Part shown: in pieces, positions 5,205 to 7,971 of the stretch
Layout: each line of letters opens with the position of its first letter
Numbering within the stretch: position 1 is the stretch's first letter
Source of the DNA: Desulfuromonadaceae bacterium
GTDB lineage: Bacteria > Desulfobacterota > Desulfuromonadia > Desulfuromonadales > Geopsychrobacteraceae
Direction: 5' to 3'
NCBI GenBank assembly: GCA_013138655.1
Contig: WTCI01000006.1
Location: forward strand, 1 to 7,971
DNA length: 7,971 bases
Program-made: the position numbers and the translations under genes
The notes under the pieces: generated by a model
Seen by the model: only the letters and a program-made list of their open reading frames with translations
Told to the model about the DNA's origin: nothing
Databases searched by the model: none

Positions 5205-6941
5205 ATGAATGACGATTTTTTTCAGATAATCGTTGCTCTCGCAGTGATTCTGATTGGTGCCCTGGTCGGTGGCCGGCTGGCAACGCTCTGCCGCATTCCC
5301 CGGGTCACCGGCTATCTGCTGGCCGGCCTGCTGGTGGGACCTTCTTTTGCCGATCTTTTTGACCTGCCGCATCTGGTCTCTCATTTTTCCCTCGGCGAAC
5401 TGCGTCCGATCTCCGATGTTGCCCTGGCCTTGATCCTGATGAATATCGGCGGGCAGCTACGGACCAAAAACCTGCGCCGCTGGAAACAACGGATCTTCCT
5501 CTTTTCTTTCAGTGAGGCCCTCGCCACGGGATTGCTGGTTGCTCTGGCGGTCTTCGCGGTTAATTTTCTGCTGCTGAAAACCACTGTCGCTTCCTTGAGC
5601 CTGCTGCACACCTCGCTCCTGTTCGGGATTTTTACCGGAGCGATCGGCATCGCCACAGCTCCCGCCGCCACCCTGATGGTGATTCGTGAATATGAAGCTG
5701 AAGGGCCGGTCACCAGTGCGCTCTTGACCCTGGTCGGGCTGAACAACCTGATTTCAGTCCTGGGGTTTACGGTGGCCGCACAGCTCCTGGTGCTGCCGGG
5801 AGGAGACCTGAGCAGCGTCGCCTATCAAACCCTTGTACCACTGCTGATCGGCGGCAGTTTCGGCTTCGGCATGTCACTCCTGGCACAGCGGATGGAACTG
5901 GCCAGTGAACACAAAATTCTCATCCTCGGCGGCGTAACCACGGTTGTCGCCATCAGCCGGGGCCTCGGTCTTGAACCATTGCTGACCTGCATGGCCCTCG
6001 GGATGGTTCTGGCCAACAGTTCGCCCCGCTGGCACCGCTTGCTGAAATCGTTACAGGAGATCGATTATCCTCTCTATGTGATCTTTTTCGTTCTGGCCGG
6101 AGCCAATTTGCATATTGAAACCCTCAACCACATCGGGATCCTCGGGGTTGCCTATGTCCTTGCCCGCACCGGGGGCAAACTGGCCGGCAGCTGGCTGGGA
6201 GCCAGGCTGGGTCGTTTCGGCCACCGCGAACGGACCTGGATCGGCATGACCCTGCTGGCCCAAGCGGGCATGGCGATCGGGCTGGCGGCCACCCTGGCCG
6301 ACACCTGGCCCGAGGGGGGCAAACTGATTCAAACGGTTATTCTCGGTTCAGTGATTATTTTTGAGTTGATCGGTCCGCTGGCGGTTCGTCATGGTCTGGT
6401 TAAGGCGGGGGAGGTGCCGATTCTTTCGGTGCTGCGAAAAAGAGCCCCACAGGGGACCATGGAAGGCCTACACAGTGTCGCCAATCATTTCCGCAACAAT
6501 CTGGGCTTGCCTGCCGGACACAAGGTCGAAAATCCCGGCGATATTCTGGTGCGGCATGTCATGCGCCACAATGTTGAAACCATCCACCATGCCACCAATT
6601 TCCAGGAATTACTGCGGATCATCGCCCACAGCCGCTATGATCGTTTCCCGGTCGTCGATGATGAACACAACTTTGTCGGCATTATCAATTACACGGAGAT
6701 CCGCAACCTGTTGTTCGATCCCTCCCTCTCCGGCCTGCTGGTCGCAAAGGATCTGGTTTCTTCAGCCCATCACTCAATCCCGCCGGACACGCCCCTGCGG
6801 GAGGCCCTGAAAACCCTGCAGAAGAAAAGAAACATCAGCTACTTCCCGGTGATCGATCCGGAAAAACCGAAGATCCTGCTCGGCATTCTCAGTCAGAATG
6901 ATGTCCTCTCGGCTTTTCGGCGCTTTGATCTCGACAGCTGA
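5205..6941 (+). CDS. CPA2/Kef-type cation:proton antiporter-like membrane protein with two C-terminal CBS domains
   Basis: A 578-residue inner-membrane protein. Residues about 5-395 form an exchanger domain of roughly 12 membrane segments, opening with the family block IPRVTGYLLAGLLVGPS (31-47). A linker follows, then a CBS pair at about 448-575 (first repeat near VMRHNVETI to IINYTEI; second from VSSAHHSI to ILSQNDVLSAF). CBS pairs usually bind adenine nucleotides and gate transporters. There is no Rossmann-type RCK/TrkA-N domain of the kind found in KefB/KefC. In the segment where CPA2 antiporters carry the DD or ND ion-binding pair, this protein reads VGLNNLISVLGF, with Asn180-Asn181. Lys325 in the later GGKLAGSW segment is kept. 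The ATG at 5205 has only a weak ribosome site (AGG in ACAGGCAAGC). The gene is monocistronic. The transported ion and its physiological role are unknown. Confidence 0.88.
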   Translation: MNDDFFQIIVALAVILIGALVGGRLATLCRIPRVTGYLLAGLLVGPSFADLFDLPHLVSHFSLGELRPISDVALALILMNIGGQLRTKNLRRWKQRIFLFSFSEALATGLLVALAVFAVNFLLLKTTVASLSLLHTSLLFGIFTGAIGIATAPAATLMVIREYEAEGPVTSALLTLVGLNNLISVLGFTVAAQLLVLPGGDLSSVAYQTLVPLLIGGSFGFGMSLLAQRMELASEHKILILGGVTTVVAISRGLGLEPLLTCMALGMVLANSSPRWHRLLKSLQEIDYPLYVIFFVLAGANLHIETLNHIGILGVAYVLARTGGKLAGSWLGARLGRFGHRERTWIGMTLLAQAGMAIGLAATLADTWPEGGKLIQTVILGSVIIFELIGPLAVRHGLVKAGEVPILSVLRKRAPQGTMEGLHSVANHFRNNLGLPAGHKVENPGDILVRHVMRHNVETIHHATNFQELLRIIAHSRYDRFPVVDDEHNFVGIINYTEIRNLLFDPSLSGLLVAKDLVSSAHHSIPPDTPLREALKTLQKKRNISYFPVIDPEKPKILLGILSQNDVLSAFRRFDLDS

Positions 6942-6970
6942 CCCTTAACGACAACCGGCCCGGAGACAAA

Positions 6971-6996
6971 GAAGGCGCCCCGAGCGGGGCGCCTTC
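6971..6996. terminator. Shared terminator between the convergent antiporter and cpoB genes
   Basis: GAAGGCGCCCC (6971-6981), loop GAGC, GGGGCGCCTTC (6986-6996): a perfect 11-bp GC-rich stem. It lies 29 bp after the antiporter stop and 22 bp beyond the cpoB stop. The minus-strand side continues TTTGTCT, a modest U-rich tail, so it probably serves cpoB best; the plus-strand side lacks a T tract. Confidence 0.8.
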
Positions 6997-7018
6997 CAGC
7001 CTGTCAACAATTTCAAGA

Positions 7019-7813
7019 TTACTGTTCAAGAAACTTTTTCGCCATGTTCGCCTGGGCAGAATCCGGGTACTCATCCAGCAGCTTCTGCATGGTGGTTCGC
7101 GCATTTTGACCATCCCCCAGGGCATTGAAAGCCAACCCCTGTTTGAGCATTGCTGCCGGTGCCTTGGGATGCTCAGCATATTTGCTGATGACATCCTGCA
7201 GTTGCAGAATTGCCAGCTCATATTTCTTTTCCCCGTACAGAGCCTCACCGCTCCAGTAAAGGGCATTGACGTACAATTCATGCTGCGGATACTTGGCAGA
7301 GAAGGTTTCCAACAATTGCCGCCCCTCGGAAAACCGCTCTTCTTTGCGAATCTTGTCAAGAGCCCGCTGATAGAGTTGCTCTGCAGTTTCCTCCGGGGCT
7401 TTTAGCGATTCTGCAACTGCGGGCGGACTCAGTGTTTCCGCTGTGGCGGGTCGCTGCTCAAGCTCCTCGACGCTGCTCAGCAAGGAGCTGAGCTGTAAAC
7501 CGACGTCATCCTTAATCAGCTGCAAGTCATCAGCTAATTGCCGATTATCACGATTCAGATCATCGAGTCGGCCATTGATTGACTGATATTCGACCCGCAG
7601 GTTATCCAGACCCGCCTCTAGTTCCGCAACCTGGCGCTGCAACTGATCACCTTCTGCACTGCCGCTGTTAACGGCGTCGGTTTTCTGTACTTCAAGCTGG
7701 GCCAAGCGCCGTTTCATCTGCTGCAGATCCATCTCCATCCGCAGTTGTGTGTCGGATGGCGGGACACAGGCTGTGAGCAGAAGCAATCCCAACAGTATTG
7801 ATAGCAAACGCAT
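7019..7813 (-). CDS. cpoB: CpoB/YbgF, Tol-Pal-associated TPR protein (predicted lipoprotein)
   Basis: Envelope protein of the Tol-Pal system; in E. coli, CpoB links outer-membrane constriction by Tol-Pal with peptidoglycan synthesis at division. The 264-residue product has three parts: an N-terminal export signal, a charged coiled coil (about 21-120), a linker rich in Ala, Pro and Glu (about 120-142), and three TPR repeats (about 142-262, e.g. LYQRALDKI, ALYWSGEALYGEKKYELAI, AMLKQGLAFNALGD). The signal ends in LLTAC with Cys16, a lipobox, and the next residue is Val, consistent with outer-membrane sorting; E. coli CpoB is by contrast soluble. The ATG at 7813 has GGAGG upstream. It follows pal on the same strand across a 74-bp gap that contains a terminator. 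Assignment rests on architecture and the pal neighbour. Confidence 0.92.
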   Translation of the reverse strand: MRLLSILLGLLLLTACVPPSDTQLRMEMDLQQMKRRLAQLEVQKTDAVNSGSAEGDQLQRQVAELEAGLDNLRVEYQSINGRLDDLNRDNRQLADDLQLIKDDVGLQLSSLLSSVEELEQRPATAETLSPPAVAESLKAPEETAEQLYQRALDKIRKEERFSEGRQLLETFSAKYPQHELYVNALYWSGEALYGEKKYELAILQLQDVISKYAEHPKAPAAMLKQGLAFNALGDGQNARTTMQKLLDEYPDSAQANMAKKFLEQ

Positions 7814-7833
7814 GAAACCTCTCCTCCGGAAAC

Positions 7834-7865
7834 AAAAAAAGGCCGCACATCTGCAATGCGCGGCC
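7834..7865 (-). terminator. Intrinsic terminator between pal and cpoB
   Basis: In the minus-strand transcript GGCCGCGCAU (7865-7856), loop UGCAG and AUGUGCGGCC (7850-7841) form a 10-bp stem with one G-U pair, followed by seven U (7840-7834). It lies inside the pal-cpoB gap, 21 bp before the cpoB start, so it would reduce or block read-through from the tol-pal genes into cpoB. Confidence 0.88.
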
Positions 7866-7887
7866 CTGATGGATTTACTCGTTCAGA

Positions 7888-7971
7888 TTAACGACGAGCA
7901 TTGAACTCTGCACGACGATTTTTGGCCCAGGCCGCTTCAGTCTTCGCCGGGTCGAGAGGGACCTCTTCACC
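7888..7971 (-). CDS. pal: Pal, peptidoglycan-associated lipoprotein (C-terminal end only)
   Basis: The last 27 codons and the TAA stop (7890-7888) of a gene that enters from beyond the window. The peptide reads GEEVPLDPAKTEAAWAKNRR followed by AEFNARR. GEE-P followed by a variable stretch and WAKNRRAEF is the conserved C-terminus of the OmpA-like peptidoglycan-binding domain in Pal (E. coli Pal ends with a similar WAKNRR block). Pal anchors the outer membrane to peptidoglycan and works with TolB and TolA. The downstream cpoB supports the assignment. The rest of the protein cannot be seen. Confidence 0.9.
   Translation of the reverse strand, partial: GEEVPLDPAKTEAAWAKNRRAEFNARR

Noticed and set aside
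1..7971. CRISPR array, tRNA, rRNA or prophage attachment site
   Set aside because: No regularly spaced repeats, no tRNA-like cloverleaf and no integrase or attachment duplications were seen. The only repeats are the MITE-related ones.

Overview
The window looks like chromosomal DNA from an anaerobic deltaproteobacterium, probably of the Desulfuromonadales (Geobacter/Pelobacter/Desulfuromonas type). This is an inference from gene content: a TupABC tungstate importer, FdhD/MobA/MoeA cofactor genes, a small monoheme periplasmic cytochrome c, and a Pal-CpoB pair. No rRNA or other phylogenetic marker is present to confirm it.

Minus strand, 4307 down to 1: a tungsten/molybdenum cofactor locus. In transcription order it contains an fdhD-mobA fusion gene, a Moco/Tuco-type riboswitch with its own intrinsic terminator, tupC (ATPase), a 151-bp IS66-like MITE, tupA (tungstate-binding protein), tupB (permease) and the 5' part of moeA (metal insertion into molybdopterin). 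The logic is coherent. Oxyanion is imported by TupABC, inserted into the pterin by MoeA, nucleotide-charged by the MobA domain and sulfurated by the FdhD domain for formate dehydrogenase. The riboswitch can sense the finished cofactor and stop transcription into the importer. The aptamer sequence and the terminator hairpin compete for the same bases, and a complete nested antiterminator can be drawn.

The MITE between tupC and tupA is unusually clear: 14-bp terminal inverted repeats starting GTAA, a perfect 8-bp target duplication AATTAGAC, and an internal palindromic repeat. Its junction with tupA creates a plausible sigma70 promoter whose -10 lies in the target duplication. A solitary 15-bp copy of the element's end lies upstream of fdhD-mobA.

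Plus strand, about 4538 to 6941: after a 330-bp divergent intergenic region come a 106-residue secreted monoheme cytochrome c with a promoter, ribosome site and strong terminator, then a 578-residue CPA2/Kef-type membrane antiporter carrying two C-terminal CBS domains. Both acidic residues expected in its ion-binding pair appear to be Asn.

Minus strand, 7971 down to 7019: the last 27 codons of pal, an attenuator-like terminator, then cpoB (ybgF), ending at a terminator shared with the convergent antiporter gene. These belong to the Tol-Pal envelope system and are functionally separate from the tungsten locus.
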